Positions 1-9,788 of a DNA stretch of 64,000 nucleotides are shown in pieces. Position 1 is the stretch's first letter. Every line of letters starts with the position of its first letter. Below the pieces are notes generated by a model. That model was not told the DNA's origin. It did not search any database and was given only the letters and a program-made list of their open reading frames with translations. Source of the DNA: Oxalobacteraceae bacterium (lineage in GTDB: Bacteria; Pseudomonadota; Gammaproteobacteria; Burkholderiales; Burkholderiaceae_D); NCBI GenBank assembly GCA_027490725.1, contig JAIXXN010000012.1:1-64000 (forward strand), written 5' to 3'. The position numbers and the translations under genes are program-made.

Positions 1-26
1 CTGTAGCGACAAGCAGCAAGTTGCGT

Positions 27-103
27 AGGGGAATCGCCAAGCTGGTTAAGGCACTGGATTTTGATTCCAGCATACCAAGGTTCGAATCCTTGTTCCCCTG
101 CCA
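27..103 (+). tRNA. tRNA-Gln (anticodon TTG)
   Basis: A complete cloverleaf can be folded by eye. The acceptor stem AGGGGAA (27-33) pairs with TTCCCCT (93-99), followed by discriminator G and an encoded CCA. The anticodon stem CTGGA/TCCAG encloses loop TTTTGAT, giving anticodon TTG at 61-63. The T-arm CAAGG-TTCGAAT-CCTTG is canonical. It sits about 160 bp upstream of prs on the same strand. A CCA-encoding glutamine tRNA is normal for betaproteobacteria. Confidence 0.97.
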
Positions 104-259
104 TTCGTTTGTATCTGGAACCGTCGAGGCTCATTCAGTCTCCGGCCGGATAGGGCAAAAGTGGCTTCGCCCAGCGCGAAACATTCTACTGAGTACAGCG
201 CCGCGCAAGACTGCCGGCGACTTTTCAAAAAATTCTTCGACTATTCTCTGGGACTCCCA

Positions 260-1210
260 ATGGCTTTCGAAAACCTGATGGTTTTTACCGGCAACGCTAA
301 TCCTGAATTGGCAGAAGGGGTCGTCAAAAATCTCGGCATCCCCCTCGGCAAAGCAAACGTTTCGAAATTCTCGGACGGCGAGGTGATGGTAGAGATTAAC
401 GAAAACGTTCGCGGTAAAGACGTCTTCGTGCTGCAATCGACCTGCGCCCCGACTAACGACAGCCTGATGGAACTGATCCTGATGGTCGATGCACTGAAAC
501 GTGCGTCGGCTGGCCGGATTACCGCTGCCATCCCTTACTTTGGTTATGCCCGTCAAGACCGTCGCCCACGTTCGGCACGCGTTGCGATCTCGGCCAAAGT
601 TGTCGCCAATATGCTGGAAGAAGCGGGCGTCGAGCGCGTCCTGATCATGGATCTGCACGCAGACCAGATCCAGGGCTTCTTCGATATCCCGGTTGACAAT
701 ATTTACGCATCGCCAGTATTGCTGGGCGATCTGCAAAAGAAAAACTATCAGGACCTGCTGGTCGTTTCGCCGGACGTGGGTGGCGTGGTACGCGCCCGTG
801 CACTGGCAAAACGTCTGGGTTGCGACCTGGCCATCATCGATAAACGTCGTCCTAAGGCCAATGTGTCCGAAGTGATGAACATCATCGGTGAAGTCGAAGG
901 CCGTAACTGCGTGATCATGGATGACATGGTCGACACCGCTGGTACCCTGGTGAAAGCGGCGGAAGTGCTCAAAGAGCGCGGCGCCAAGAAAGTGATCGCG
1001 TATTGCACCCACCCTGTGCTGTCCGGCCCGGCAATCGAACGTATCACCACCTCCTCGCTGGACGAGCTGGTCGTGACGGACACGATTCCCCTGTCGGAAG
1101 CGGCCAAGGCCTGCGGCAAGATCCGTCAACTGACCTGCGCACCACTGCTGGCAGAGACCTTCAAACGTATCGTCAAGGGTGATTCCGTGATCTCCCTGTT
1201 TATCGACTGA
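260..1210 (+). CDS. prs: Ribose-phosphate pyrophosphokinase
   Basis: It makes PRPP from ribose 5-phosphate and ATP for purine, pyrimidine, NAD, histidine and tryptophan synthesis. The 316-residue product has the usual family length. Visible landmarks are the ATP-site region [10 protein letters not shown] near residue 92 and the PRPP-binding loop [12 protein letters not shown] at about 218-229. The frame is open to an earlier ATG at 161, but family length and the N-terminus [13 protein letters not shown] place the start at 260. It is followed by rplY, as is common in beta- and gammaproteobacteria. The cytosolic assignment is very secure. Confidence 0.97.
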   Translation: MAFENLMVFTGNANPELAEGVVKNLGIPLGKANVSKFSDGEVMVEINENVRGKDVFVLQSTCAPTNDSLMELILMVDALKRASAGRITAAIPYFGYARQDRRPRSARVAISAKVVANMLEEAGVERVLIMDLHADQIQGFFDIPVDNIYASPVLLGDLQKKNYQDLLVVSPDVGGVVRARALAKRLGCDLAIIDKRRPKANVSEVMNIIGEVEGRNCVIMDDMVDTAGTLVKAAEVLKERGAKKVIAYCTHPVLSGPAIERITTSSLDELVVTDTIPLSEAAKACGKIRQLTCAPLLAETFKRIVKGDSVISLFID

Positions 1211-1264
1211 TCAAGCGGACCGCAGCCTGTGCTGCGGCGCTGAAAAGTCCGACAAGTTTTACGC

Positions 1265-1291
1265 GGCGCACCCGGTTTTTCCGGTTGCGCC
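1265..1291 (+). other. Hairpin between prs and rplY
   Basis: GGCGCACCCGG (1265-1275) can pair with CCGGTTGCGCC (1281-1291) with one mismatch around a loop of five T. No run of T follows, so it may be a weak terminator, an mRNA-stability structure or part of the rplY leader. It lies 105 bp before the rplY start. Confidence 0.35.
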
Positions 1292-1396
1292 GTTGTTGTT
1301 CCCGGTTTCATGGGCCGCAAGGTCCATCTTTGAAGCACCCTGGTCGCGGGGGCTTCCTAACACGGGGCGCGAGCCCTGTTATTTTTGGAGTAACAC

Positions 1397-1993
1397 ATGA
1401 AAGTAGTAGCATTCAAACGCGAATTGCAAGGTTCCGGAGCGAGCCGCCGCCTGCGCAATTCGGGCCAAACCCCTGGCATCATCTACGGCGGCACCGAGCC
1501 AGCTGTGAACATCTCGCTGGACCACAACGCCCTGTACCACGCGCTGAAAAAAGAAGCGTTCCACTCGTCGATCCTGGATCTGGAAATCGATGGCGTTTCC
1601 CAGCAAGTTGTGCTGCGTGACTTCCAAGTCCACGCGTTCAAACAACTGGTTCTGCACGCTGACTTCCAGCGCGTTGACCAGAGCAAAAAAGTGCACATGA
1701 AAGTTGCTCTGCACTTCGTGAACGCTGACGTGTCCCCAGCAGTGAAACTGCACGGCGCCACCATCAGCCACGTTGCTAACGAAATCGACGTATCGTGCCT
1801 GCCAAAAGACCTGCCAGAATTCGTGACCGTTGACCTGGCAAACATCGACGTTGGCCACTCGCTGCACATCGCTGACCTGGTTCTGCCAGCTGGCGTGACC
1901 GCTGTGACCCACGGCGCAAACCTGACCATCGCTACCGCTTCGGTACCAGCTGGTCACGTTTCGGCTGAAGCCGCTACTGAAGAAAAGAAGTAA
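1397..1993 (+). CDS. rplY: 50S ribosomal protein L25 (Ctc/TL5 form)
   Basis: This 5S rRNA-binding protein of the large subunit has 198 residues, so it is the long form with the N-terminal L25 beta-barrel (about 1-92) plus the C-terminal TL5/CTC domain (about 100-185), not the short E. coli form. The start [10 protein letters not shown] is typical, and a GGAG ribosome-binding site lies 9 bp upstream. The tail is Ala/Glu-rich and ends in EEKK. Codon use is strongly biased, as expected for a highly expressed gene. The order prs-rplY-pth is conserved. Confidence 0.96.
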   Translation: MKVVAFKRELQGSGASRRLRNSGQTPGIIYGGTEPAVNISLDHNALYHALKKEAFHSSILDLEIDGVSQQVVLRDFQVHAFKQLVLHADFQRVDQSKKVHMKVALHFVNADVSPAVKLHGATISHVANEIDVSCLPKDLPEFVTVDLANIDVGHSLHIADLVLPAGVTAVTHGANLTIATASVPAGHVSAEAATEEKK

Positions 1994-2028
1994 TCACTGA
2001 TGCCGCCCACGGGCGGTAATTAGTACAG

Positions 2029-2080
2029 CCCCCGCTGGTCTGAACGCACGCAAGTGTGCACTGCCAGCGGGGGTTTTTTT
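2029..2080 (+). terminator. Rho-independent terminator after rplY
   Basis: CCCCCGCTGG (2029-2038) pairs perfectly with CCAGCGGGGG (2064-2073), followed by seven T (2074-2080). The loop contains a second small GCACGCAAGTGTGC hairpin. pth starts 29 bp downstream, so pth may depend on readthrough or its own promoter. Confidence 0.85.
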
Positions 2081-2108
2081 ATGCAGGCCCTTTTTTTGTG
2101 CATCGCTT

Positions 2109-2693
2109 ATGCCTATACGTCTTATCGTCGGCCTCGGCAATCCCGGCGCCGAATACGAACAAACCCGTCACAATGCCGGTTTCTGGCTGGTCGATAACCT
2201 CGCCAACAGCCTGCCCGCTACCCGCTTACAGCGGGAAACCCGCTACAACGCCATGCTGGCGCGTACCAGTGTGGCCGGTCAGGAAGTGTATCTGCTCGAA
2301 CCGCAGACCTATATGAACCGTTCCGGCCAGTCGGTCGGTGCACTGTGCCGTTTCTTCAAGATCACTCCCGATCAGGTACTGGTGGTGCATGACGAACTGG
2401 ATCTGATGCCCGGCATCGTGCGCCTGAAAAAAGGTGGCTCGGCCGGTGGTCACAACGGTCTGAAAGACATTACGGCCGCGCTGGGTACGCAGGATTACTG
2501 GCGCTTGCGCCTGGGTATCGGCCATCCGCGCACGCTGAGTCTGCAACAGCCGGTGGCGGACTTCGTGCTGCACCGTCCGCGCCGCGAAGATCAGGAGCTG
2601 ATTGAACAGGCCATCGACAAAGCGCTGCTGGTGATGCCACAGATCGTCGAAGGCAAATTCGAAGCGGCCACCATGAAGTTGCATACAGCCTGA
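2109..2693 (+). CDS. pth: Peptidyl-tRNA hydrolase
   Basis: It releases tRNA from peptidyl-tRNAs that drop off ribosomes. The 194-residue product matches the Pth family. The start [16 protein letters not shown] is diagnostic, the catalytic His is in TRHNAGF (His21), and the Asp is in [11 protein letters not shown] near residue 94. The conserved [12 protein letters not shown] and RLGIGHP segments are also present. It is separated from rplY by a strong terminator but keeps the conserved order. It is cytosolic, with no unusual features. Confidence 0.96.
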   Translation: MPIRLIVGLGNPGAEYEQTRHNAGFWLVDNLANSLPATRLQRETRYNAMLARTSVAGQEVYLLEPQTYMNRSGQSVGALCRFFKITPDQVLVVHDELDLMPGIVRLKKGGSAGGHNGLKDITAALGTQDYWRLRLGIGHPRTLSLQQPVADFVLHRPRREDQELIEQAIDKALLVMPQIVEGKFEAATMKLHTA

Positions 2694-2743
2694 AGCGGCG
2701 GTGGTATGCTGGCTTTTTGACCACGCCAGCAAGGATGCCACCG

Positions 2744-4054
2744 ATGAAGTTGCTCCGTAATTTACTCCCGAAATTACTCCCGCTCGCCGCGCTGCTGTCG
2801 GCCCACGGCGCGCAGGCCGTCGATGCCAGCGCCGTGGCCCAGCAGGTCAACGCCATGTATCCGCGTCTCGATGCGATCTATCAGGATCTGCATGCACATC
2901 CGGAAATCGCGTTTCAGGAACAGCGTACCGCTGCCAAACTGGCGGCGGAAATGCGCAGCCTCGGTTTCGAGGTGACGGAAAAGGTCGGCAAGACTGGTGT
3001 GGTGGCGATGTACCGCAATGGCACCGGCCCAACCGTGCTGGTACGCACCGAGATGGATGGCCTGCCGATGGAAGAAAAATCCGGCTCGCCTTACGCCAGC
3101 AAGGCGCACGCGCTGCTGGACGGTAAAGACACCATGGTGGCGCATAGCTGCGGCCACGATGTGCACATGACGGCCTGGCTGGGCGCCGCGCGTACGCTGG
3201 TGGCGCTGAAGTCGCAATGGAAGGGCACGTTGATGTTCATCGGCCAGCCCGCCGAAGAAATCGTCAGCGGCGCCAAGGCCATGCTCGATGATGGTCTGTT
3301 CCGCCGCTTCGGCAAGCCCGATTACGCGTTTGCCCTGCATAGCTGGCCCAACCCCTATGGCACGATCGGCTATAACAGCGGCCCCGTGTCGTCCAACTCG
3401 GACGCCATCGAAATCACGTTCAAAGGCCGTGGCGGTCACGGCTCTGCGCCGGACAAGGCGCTCGACCCGATTACCATTGCGGCCCGTTTCGTGGTCGAGG
3501 TGCAGACCGTGGTGAGTCGCGAAAAAGATCCCAAGGAATTCGGGGTGGTGACCATCGGTGCCATCAATGGCGGCACGGTGGGTAATATTATTCCGGACTC
3601 GGTGCGGGTGCGCGGCACCATCCGTTCCTACAGTCCGGAGGTGCGTGCCAAGCTGCTGGCCGGGGTACGCCGGATCGCGAATGCGGCGGCGGCCATGTCG
3701 GATGCGCCGGCACCGGAGGTGGAGCTGATTACCGGTGGCGCGGCCATCGACAATAGCGAGGCCCTGGTGCAGCGTACCGAGCCAGTGTTCCGGCAAGCCT
3801 TCGGCGCCGCCAATGTACAGCGCATGCCGGCCATGACGGCCAGCGAGGACTTCTCGCAGTTCGTCAATGTCGGCGTGCCGTCGATGTTCTTCTTTACCGG
3901 CGTGTATGCGCCGGCCGATGTGGCGGAAGCGGCGAAACCGGGCGGCAAGCCGCTTGCGTTCAATCACTCCCCTTACTACGCTCCCGTGCCGGAACCGTCG
4001 ATCAAGACCGCCGCACAGGCGATGGTGCTGGCGGTCATGAACGTGCTGCAGTAA
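2744..4054 (+). CDS. Exported M20-family metallo-amidohydrolase
   Basis: A 436-residue M20/M40 peptidase-like amidohydrolase (hippurate hydrolase/AmhX/IAA-amino acid hydrolase type). The metal-binding motif is SCGHDVHM at about 135-142, the catalytic EE pair lies in QPAEEIVSGA (about 171-172), and the dimerisation domain contains GGHGSAPDKALD. The N-terminus has a basic start, a Leu-rich core and an AQA cleavage site near residue 25, so export to the periplasm is likely. The start at 2744 is supported by AAGG nine bases upstream; earlier in-frame starts at 2717 and 2735 lack this. Its substrate cannot be read from sequence. It is convergent with the DUF885 gene. Confidence 0.88.
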   Translation: MKLLRNLLPKLLPLAALLSAHGAQAVDASAVAQQVNAMYPRLDAIYQDLHAHPEIAFQEQRTAAKLAAEMRSLGFEVTEKVGKTGVVAMYRNGTGPTVLVRTEMDGLPMEEKSGSPYASKAHALLDGKDTMVAHSCGHDVHMTAWLGAARTLVALKSQWKGTLMFIGQPAEEIVSGAKAMLDDGLFRRFGKPDYAFALHSWPNPYGTIGYNSGPVSSNSDAIEITFKGRGGHGSAPDKALDPITIAARFVVEVQTVVSREKDPKEFGVVTIGAINGGTVGNIIPDSVRVRGTIRSYSPEVRAKLLAGVRRIANAAAAMSDAPAPEVELITGGAAIDNSEALVQRTEPVFRQAFGAANVQRMPAMTASEDFSQFVNVGVPSMFFFTGVYAPADVAEAAKPGGKPLAFNHSPYYAPVPEPSIKTAAQAMVLAVMNVLQ

Positions 4055-4096
4055 CCGCCAGCAAAGCAGCGCGCGCCGAGAGGGCCGCTCTGAAGC

Positions 4097-5941
4097 TCAG
4101 CGCTGGCTGGCAATCCAGCGCTGCACGCGCGCTTCCAGTATCGGCAGCGGCAAGGTGCCGTCGCCAATGACGACTGCGTGGAATTGCGGGAAGCTGAACT
4201 TGTCGCCCAGCGCCGTCTGGGCGCGCTGGCGCAGTTCCTGAATTTTCAGCGCGCCGATCTTGTAGCTGAGCGCCTGCGCCGGCCAGACCATATACCGTTC
4301 GATCTGGTTTTTTGCGCGCGCTTCCGGCCAGCCCAGTGTCTCGACCAGATAGGCAATCGCCTGTTCGCGGCGCCAGCCTTTGGCGTGCAGACCGGTATCG
4401 ACCACCAGCCGCGCCGCCCGCAGCATTTCCGCATTCAGGTGACCGTAATAGGCCACCGGATCCTGGTACAAGCCCATCTCTTTACCCAGTGTTTCCGAGT
4501 ACAGCGCCCAGCCTTCCGTGTAGGCCGCACTGTTGGGATTTTCCGTACTGAACTTACGGAAGTCGGGCAGCTCGAGTTCCTTCAGCAGCGCAGCATGCAG
4601 GTGGTGACCGGGCACGCCTTCGTGCAGGAACAGGCTGACCATGTCGACCCGGCTGTACTGCTTCGGATCATTGACGACCGGCCAGAACACGCCCGGGTGG
4701 GAGCCATCGGCGGCCGAAGGGGTGTAATGGTCGGAGGCCGTGGCGCGTGTCAGTTCCGGTTCCAGATGCAGTTCCAGTTGCGCTTTGGGGATCAGGCTGA
4801 AATAGCTGGGCAGTTTTTCCTGTACTTGTGCGTAGATGGCGCGGTAGGCGTCCAGCACCTGCGCGTCACTGGTGAAGATGCGGTATTGCTCCTGCGCGGC
4901 GACCCATTGCGGCAGTTGGTGTGCCGCTCCCGTGTAACCGAGCTGCGGTGCCAGTGCCGCCATCTGCTGCTGGATACGTGCTACTTCCTGCAAGCCCAGC
5001 GCATGCACGGCGTCGGCCTGCAGCGGCAGGTTGGTGCTGTCCTTGATGCGGGCGGCATACCAGGCAGCGCCATTCGGCAGGGCGCTCCAGCCACTGCTGG
5101 CACGGCTGGCCGGCAGGTAATCCTTCTCGAGGAATTGCACCAGTCGGGTCAGGGCCGGTGCGATGCCACGTTCGACGGCGCTGCGGTAGGCGCTGCTTAG
5201 TTGCTGGCGGTCTGCCGCGCTGAAGCTGGCGGGGAAGCGCGTTACCGGACTGTAGTAGATACTGCGCTCGGCGCTGTCGCTGCGCAGTGCGCGCATCTGT
5301 GGCAGCAGGGCGGTGGTGATGGCGAGCGGTTGCACCACGCCGCTGCGCATCCCCTGCTGCATGTTGGCAATCGCCTGATCTATCCACGCCGGTAACTGTT
5401 TCAGGCGGTTCAGGTAGGCGCGGTATTGTGCGACGCTGGCCAGCGGTTGCGAGCCATTGCCGTCGGCATAATTGGCCAGCGTGCTCGGCACATTATCGAA
5501 GTGATTCAGCGGCAGCAGATGCTCGGGGAAGGACTCGAGCTGCATGGCGTTGTTCAGTTCATAGGTCAGCAGTTCGTAAGTGAGCTGATCCTGCGCCGCC
5601 AACTGGCTGCGCTTCAGGCTCATCAGTTGCTTCTGCATGGCGCGATACTGATTGAATTGCTGGGCGCGCAGTTTGGGCGAAATGCTCAGTCCGATCTGGT
5701 CATCGTAGCGGCTATCGCCGTTGGCGGTGGCAAACAGCAGGGGATCGAAACGGCAGCGCGCGCGGTGGAATTCGGCAGCGATCCGTGCCAGTTGTTGCGC
5801 GGCGTTACTGGCTTGCGCTTGCGCCTTGCTGTGGCCGGTGCTCCGGGCGGCGCTGGCAGGAAGCACGATGCCGCACCCTAGCATAGCGGTGGCGAGCAGG
5901 GCAACGGTGAGGGCGGAACGGGGGCGGCGGGCAGGCGACAT
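4097..5941 (-). CDS. Exported DUF885 family metallopeptidase-like protein
   Basis: A 614-residue DUF885 protein. The family signature HEGVPGHHL is at about 440-448 and is followed by AAYTEGWALYSETLGKEMG, consistent with a gluzincin-like zinc site. The N-terminus is an export signal with two readings: a possible lipobox (MLGC) or a signal peptidase I site after ASA near residue 31. The start at 5941 is supported by GAGGAA five bases upstream; a longer reading to 5998 lacks this. Biochemical activity is inferred from the motif only. It is monocistronic and convergent with the M20 peptidase gene, so both may process peptides outside the cytoplasm. Confidence 0.85.
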   Translation of the reverse strand: MSPARRPRSALTVALLATAMLGCGIVLPASAARSTGHSKAQAQASNAAQQLARIAAEFHRARCRFDPLLFATANGDSRYDDQIGLSISPKLRAQQFNQYRAMQKQLMSLKRSQLAAQDQLTYELLTYELNNAMQLESFPEHLLPLNHFDNVPSTLANYADGNGSQPLASVAQYRAYLNRLKQLPAWIDQAIANMQQGMRSGVVQPLAITTALLPQMRALRSDSAERSIYYSPVTRFPASFSAADRQQLSSAYRSAVERGIAPALTRLVQFLEKDYLPASRASSGWSALPNGAAWYAARIKDSTNLPLQADAVHALGLQEVARIQQQMAALAPQLGYTGAAHQLPQWVAAQEQYRIFTSDAQVLDAYRAIYAQVQEKLPSYFSLIPKAQLELHLEPELTRATASDHYTPSAADGSHPGVFWPVVNDPKQYSRVDMVSLFLHEGVPGHHLHAALLKELELPDFRKFSTENPNSAAYTEGWALYSETLGKEMGLYQDPVAYYGHLNAEMLRAARLVVDTGLHAKGWRREQAIAYLVETLGWPEARAKNQIERYMVWPAQALSYKIGALKIQELRQRAQTALGDKFSFPQFHAVVIGDGTLPLPILEARVQRWIASQR

Positions 5942-6244
5942 ACGGTTTCCTCGACAGTGATGGCGCAGGCAGTCTAGCACCTTCAATGCCGGATGCAACA
6001 GGGGCGGCCAGTCAGCGACCGCCCCCGCCGCTGCGGGCTTGGACTTTGCTTTTGGAGAAGGGTGTCAGGGAGGGGTACAATAGGCGCACTTTTTGACAAA
6101 TTCCGCCGCAACTCAGTGATTGTTTGCCTGAGTTGCCGGTTTTGTTGCCCCCCGTAGTGACGGTGGTTGGTAATGCAATCTCTGCCTGGCGCGTCCGTGT
6201 AGATGCCCGCTTCCGCCTAACCAATTGATAATTAAAGGTTTTTC
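5942..6244. other. Intergenic region upstream of ychF and the DUF885 gene
   Basis: A divergent promoter region of about 300 bp. On the plus strand a candidate promoter is at 6052-6081 (listed separately). A second TTGACA hexamer at 6093-6098 has no good -10. The 5' leader of ychF would be about 155 nt. I see no small gene with a convincing ribosome-binding site. Confidence 0.5.
6052..6081 (+). promoter_or_regulatory. Candidate sigma-70 promoter for ychF
   Basis: TTGGAG (6052-6057), an 18-bp spacer and TACAAT (6076-6081). The -10 is a close match and the -35 a moderate one. It directs transcription toward ychF with a leader of roughly 155 nt. Confidence 0.4.
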
Positions 6245-7336
6245 ATGAGTCTCCAATGCGGCATCGTCGGCCTGCCTAACGTCGGCAAGTCCACTCTTTT
6301 CAATGCGCTGACCAAGGCTGGCATTCCAGCCGAGAACTATCCCTTCTGCACCATCGAACCGAACGTGGGCGTGGTAGAAGTTCCTGATCCGCGCATGGCG
6401 GCGCTGGCCCAGATCGTTAAGCCCGAGCGCATGGTCAATGCCATCGTGGAATTCGTCGACATCGCCGGTCTGGTTGCCGGTGCCTCGCAAGGTGAAGGTC
6501 TGGGTAACCAGTTCCTGTCGCACATCCGCGAAACCGACGCCATCGTCAACGTGGTGCGCTGCTTCGAAGATGACAATGTGATCCACGTGTCCGGTAAAGT
6601 CAGCCCGCTGGACGATATCGAAGTGATCCAGACCGAGCTGGCGCTGGCCGACCTCGGCACCGTCGAGAAAGCCATCCACCGCGAGAACAAGAAAGCCCGT
6701 TCCGGCGACAAGGATGCTGCGAAATTACTGGCGATCATGGAACGCATCGTGCCGCACCTGAACGAGGCTAAGCCAGTGCGCGCCATGGGTCTGGATGCGG
6801 ACGAAATGCTGCTGATCAAGCCGCTGTGCCTGATTACTGCCAAACCGGCCATGTATGTCGCCAACGTCTCCGATAGCGGCTTCACCAACAACCCGCTGCT
6901 GGACCAGCTGACCGCCTACGCGGCGACCCAGAACGCCCCGATCGTGGCGATCTGCGCCTCGATCGAATCGGAAATCTCCGATCTGGAAGACGCCGATAAA
7001 ATCGCCTTCCTGAATGATATGGGCATGGAAGAGCCGGGTCTGGACCGTCTGATCCGCGCCGCTTACAAGCTGCTGGGTCTGCAAACCTACTTCACCGCCG
7101 GCGTCAAAGAAGTGCGCGCCTGGACCATTCACATCGGTGATACGGCGCCGCAGGCGGCCGGCGTGATCCACACCGACTTCGAGCGTGGTTTCATTCGTGC
7201 ACAAACCATCGCTTACGATGATTTCATCCAGTACAAAGGTGAGAGTGGCGCCAAGGAAGCGGGCAAGATGCGCGCCGAAGGCAAAGAATATGTGGTGAAA
7301 GACGGCGACGTGCTGAACTTCCTGTTCAACGTCTAA
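6245..7336 (+). CDS. ychF: Ribosome-binding ATPase YchF (Obg-family P-loop NTPase)
   Basis: This 363-residue universal TRAFAC/Obg-family NTPase (OLA1/YchF) prefers ATP and binds ribosomes. It starts with [20 protein letters not shown], where the G1 loop GLPNVGKS is at residues 9-16. The G3 motif lies in [20 protein letters not shown], followed by the coiled-coil insertion and a C-terminal TGS domain (about 280-363). The family length is exact. pth and ychF are neighbours in many proteobacteria; here two genes separate them. A strong terminator follows. Confidence 0.97.
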   Translation: MSLQCGIVGLPNVGKSTLFNALTKAGIPAENYPFCTIEPNVGVVEVPDPRMAALAQIVKPERMVNAIVEFVDIAGLVAGASQGEGLGNQFLSHIRETDAIVNVVRCFEDDNVIHVSGKVSPLDDIEVIQTELALADLGTVEKAIHRENKKARSGDKDAAKLLAIMERIVPHLNEAKPVRAMGLDADEMLLIKPLCLITAKPAMYVANVSDSGFTNNPLLDQLTAYAATQNAPIVAICASIESEISDLEDADKIAFLNDMGMEEPGLDRLIRAAYKLLGLQTYFTAGVKEVRAWTIHIGDTAPQAAGVIHTDFERGFIRAQTIAYDDFIQYKGESGAKEAGKMRAEGKEYVVKDGDVLNFLFNV

Positions 7337-7365
7337 GTCTGCGCCGGCCCTGCCGGTTACCGCGC

Positions 7366-7389
7366 AACCCCGCCTAGGCGGGGTTTTTT
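7366..7389 (+). terminator. Rho-independent terminator after ychF
   Basis: A perfect CCCCGCC (7368-7374) / GGCGGGG (7377-7383) stem with a two-base loop extended by flanking AA/TT, then TTTTTT. It is 30 bp after the ychF stop. Confidence 0.88.
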
Positions 7390-7739
7390 ATTGCCTAAAA
7401 TTGTATAGAAAGCACGCTTTCGCGCAAAAACGACAGTATAGTTTTCATTATGTAAACAAATTAGCCATTTTCCCCGTAGGGACAATCGATTGTATATATT
7501 TCCCGAAAGCACTTAGGTATTATCCGACAAGCGACCTATCCAGAGGCCTGCAGCGTATAAAACGCTGCGTGGCCTGACCTTCCCCGCCCCGAACTGGGGG
7601 TCGTATGCCGCCCTTATGCGGAGTCCGGATACGCAGCCACAAGCGCGCGTGTCTTTCCGAGTGCCCGACCCTGCACTGAAACCTGTTCTGTTGGATGTTG
7701 ATCGCAATGCTGGCTACTTTTTTTGCTCCCGGGAAACGG
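7390..7739. other. Palindrome-rich noncoding region upstream of a chemoreceptor gene
   Basis: About 350 bp with no convincing gene. Its left half is AT-rich compared with the surroundings. It holds three inverted repeats: GAAAGC-AC-GCTTTC (7408-7421), the perfect 12-mer ACAATCGATTGT (7482-7493), and a larger hairpin in which AGGCC-T-GCAGCGT (7544-7556) pairs with ACGCTGC-GT-GGCCT (7562-7575). GAAAGCAC recurs at 7408-7415 and 7505-7512. These could be operators or a structured leader for the downstream gene. Confidence 0.5.
7544..7575 (+). repeat. Long imperfect inverted repeat (stem-loop)
   Basis: An outer stem AGGCC/GGCCT and an inner stem GCAGCGT/ACGCTGC are separated by a 1x2 internal loop, with a five-base loop ATAAA. 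No T-run follows, so it is not a classical terminator. It lies about 165 bp upstream of the chemoreceptor start. Confidence 0.6.
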
Positions 7740-9710
7740 ATGATGCGCCAATTGCGCATGCCGACCAAATTCGCGCTGATTGTTGTTGCGCTACTCATAC
7801 CGTTGATGATGTTGCTGTTCTTGTATGAGCGTAAGACCAATAATGATATCGACTTCGCTTTGAACGAAAAGTCGGGGGTGTATTACCACCGTGAAGTGAA
7901 TGTGCTGATGAACAGCACCTTGCAACATCGCGGACAGGCATTGCTGAAGTTGCTGGAAACCGAGAATCCGGCGGAGATGCAGGCTGCCGCCGAGCAGGTG
8001 CGCGCCCAGTTCGCCCGCATGCAGAAAGAGCTGGAAGGGGCCGATCCCTTCGGGCTGCTGCCCTTGCTGAAAGAAGCCGAAGGTCTGTGGGGCCAGGCAC
8101 TAGCCGGCACCTATACCGAAACGGCGCAGATTACCGCCAAATACGCGCCGCTGAACCGCGCCCTGACGGCCTTGCGCCGGCATGTTTCCGATGGCTCCCA
8201 GCTAGCGCTCGATCCCGACGAGGATTCGTATTACCTGATGCTGTCCGGTACGGACAAAATGCCGCTGATCACCGAGCAACTGGCGCCCTTGCGCGGTCTG
8301 GTGACTTTTGTGGCAGCCCAGCCGGATCAGGCACAGGCCACGATGGTGCGGATTGCCGGCTATCTGGCATTGCTGCGGAGTGAAATTGATGACGCGCGGG
8401 ACGAATTGGCACGCGCTGGCAAAGCCAATCCCGCAGCGCTGGCCAAGATCGATCAGAGTCCGCTGGCAGCGGCCGACGCTTATCTGGAACAGATCAGCGA
8501 CACCGTGGTCAAATCGGTCAGTGCGGTGCCATTTAAAATTTACGCCCAGGGTAGCAAGGTAATGACTGCCAATGCGGGGCTCACCACTCAGGTGCTCGAT
8601 GGCCTGGAAGCATCGCTGAATGACCGGATTACCCGTCTGCGCATGATGCGCAACACCATGCTGGCGGGCGTGATGCTGGCGCTGTTCGTGGCCGCGTACG
8701 CACTGGTAAGCTTCTATCAGGCCACCCTGAGCGGCCTGAATGCCATTAGCCGCCGCGTCGAGCGTATGGGTAACGGCGACCTGAGCGATAGCACCGCCGC
8801 TAGCGGCAAGGATGAGGTCACCACTGCCATCAACATGGTGCGGGGCAGCGTCGGCAAATTGCACGAGATTGTGTCCGGGGTGCGGGTGTCGGCCGAATCC
8901 ATCAGTCTGGCGGCATCGGAAATTGCTGCCGGTAATAATGATCTGGCCCAGCGCGGCGCGCGCATCGCCGGTACGGTCCAGGAAGCTGCGTCCAATATGG
9001 ACGCACTGGATCAGGCGGTGGCGCACAATCTGGCGAATGCCAAGATGGCCGACGAGCTGGCTATGTCGGCCTTCAAGGTGGCGAGTAGCGGCGAGCAGAC
9101 GGTCTCGAATGCAGTAGCGATGATGGAGAAAATTACCCAGTCTTCGCGTCAGATCGGCGAGATTACCCAGGTGATCGAAGGGATTGCATTCCAGACCAAT
9201 ATTCTGGCGCTGAATGCTGCGGTGGAAGCGGCGCGTGCCGGTGAACAGGGGCGTGGCTTCGCAGTGGTGGCGTCGGAAGTGCGCAATCTGGCGCAGCGCA
9301 GTAGTAGCGCGGCCAAGGAGATTGGCGACCTGATCCGTACCTCGATCGGCGACGTCGATGAAGGCGCCCGCTTCGTCAATGCCGCGGGCAGCACCATGAG
9401 CGATATCGTGCAATCGGTGCAGCGCGTGAATGCCATCATGGATGAAATCACCCAGGACTCCAACAAGCAGGCGCAGCAGATTAACCAGATGGCCGCTTCG
9501 GTGCGCGAAGTCGATGCCAGCACCCAGGAAAATGCTGCCATGGTGGAGGAAATTGCTGCCGCCGTGATGTCGCTGGAAGAGCGTGCCACCTTCCTGTCCG
9601 ATTCCGTACAGGTGTTCCAGCTGGGTAGCAAGACGCCAGTCCATGCTGTGCCATCGCGCCATTTGAAACTGAGCCGTCGTGCTGGCCGGGCGCGCGACGC
9701 CGCAGCCTGA
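7740..9710 (+). CDS. Methyl-accepting chemotaxis protein
   Basis: A membrane chemoreceptor of about 656 residues. TM1 is [20 protein letters not shown] near residue 12. A roughly 270-residue periplasmic sensor region follows, then TM2 ([19 protein letters not shown], about 305-325), a HAMP domain and a cytoplasmic signalling coiled coil. The hairpin tip, containing [19 protein letters not shown], is near residue 480. No C-terminal CheR/CheB-tethering pentapeptide is seen. GGGAAACGG stands just before tandem ATGs at 7740 and 7743; earlier in-frame ATG 7707 or TTG 7695 are possible. The periplasmic domain is not an obvious Cache or TarH domain by eye, so the ligand is unknown. An orphan binding protein follows 78 bp downstream. 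Confidence 0.93.
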   Translation: MMRQLRMPTKFALIVVALLIPLMMLLFLYERKTNNDIDFALNEKSGVYYHREVNVLMNSTLQHRGQALLKLLETENPAEMQAAAEQVRAQFARMQKELEGADPFGLLPLLKEAEGLWGQALAGTYTETAQITAKYAPLNRALTALRRHVSDGSQLALDPDEDSYYLMLSGTDKMPLITEQLAPLRGLVTFVAAQPDQAQATMVRIAGYLALLRSEIDDARDELARAGKANPAALAKIDQSPLAAADAYLEQISDTVVKSVSAVPFKIYAQGSKVMTANAGLTTQVLDGLEASLNDRITRLRMMRNTMLAGVMLALFVAAYALVSFYQATLSGLNAISRRVERMGNGDLSDSTAASGKDEVTTAINMVRGSVGKLHEIVSGVRVSAESISLAASEIAAGNNDLAQRGARIAGTVQEAASNMDALDQAVAHNLANAKMADELAMSAFKVASSGEQTVSNAVAMMEKITQSSRQIGEITQVIEGIAFQTNILALNAAVEAARAGEQGRGFAVVASEVRNLAQRSSSAAKEIGDLIRTSIGDVDEGARFVNAAGSTMSDIVQSVQRVNAIMDEITQDSNKQAQQINQMAASVREVDASTQENAAMVEEIAAAVMSLEERATFLSDSVQVFQLGSKTPVHAVPSRHLKLSRRAGRARDAAA

Positions 9711-9788
9711 ACAGGCTAGCGTTGCATCGGCGCACGGACCTGCGTCGATGACTATCCGCAGGCAATGCATACTGGTAGTATTGCCTGC

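Noticed and set aside
161..259. A 33-residue N-terminal extension of Prs
   Set aside because: It would make the protein longer than the very constant family length; [11 protein letters not shown] is the normal start.
2003..2016. CCGCCCACGGGCGG as a terminator after rplY
   Set aside because: The loop would be only two bases and no T-run follows; the strong terminator at 2029-2080 explains the ending.
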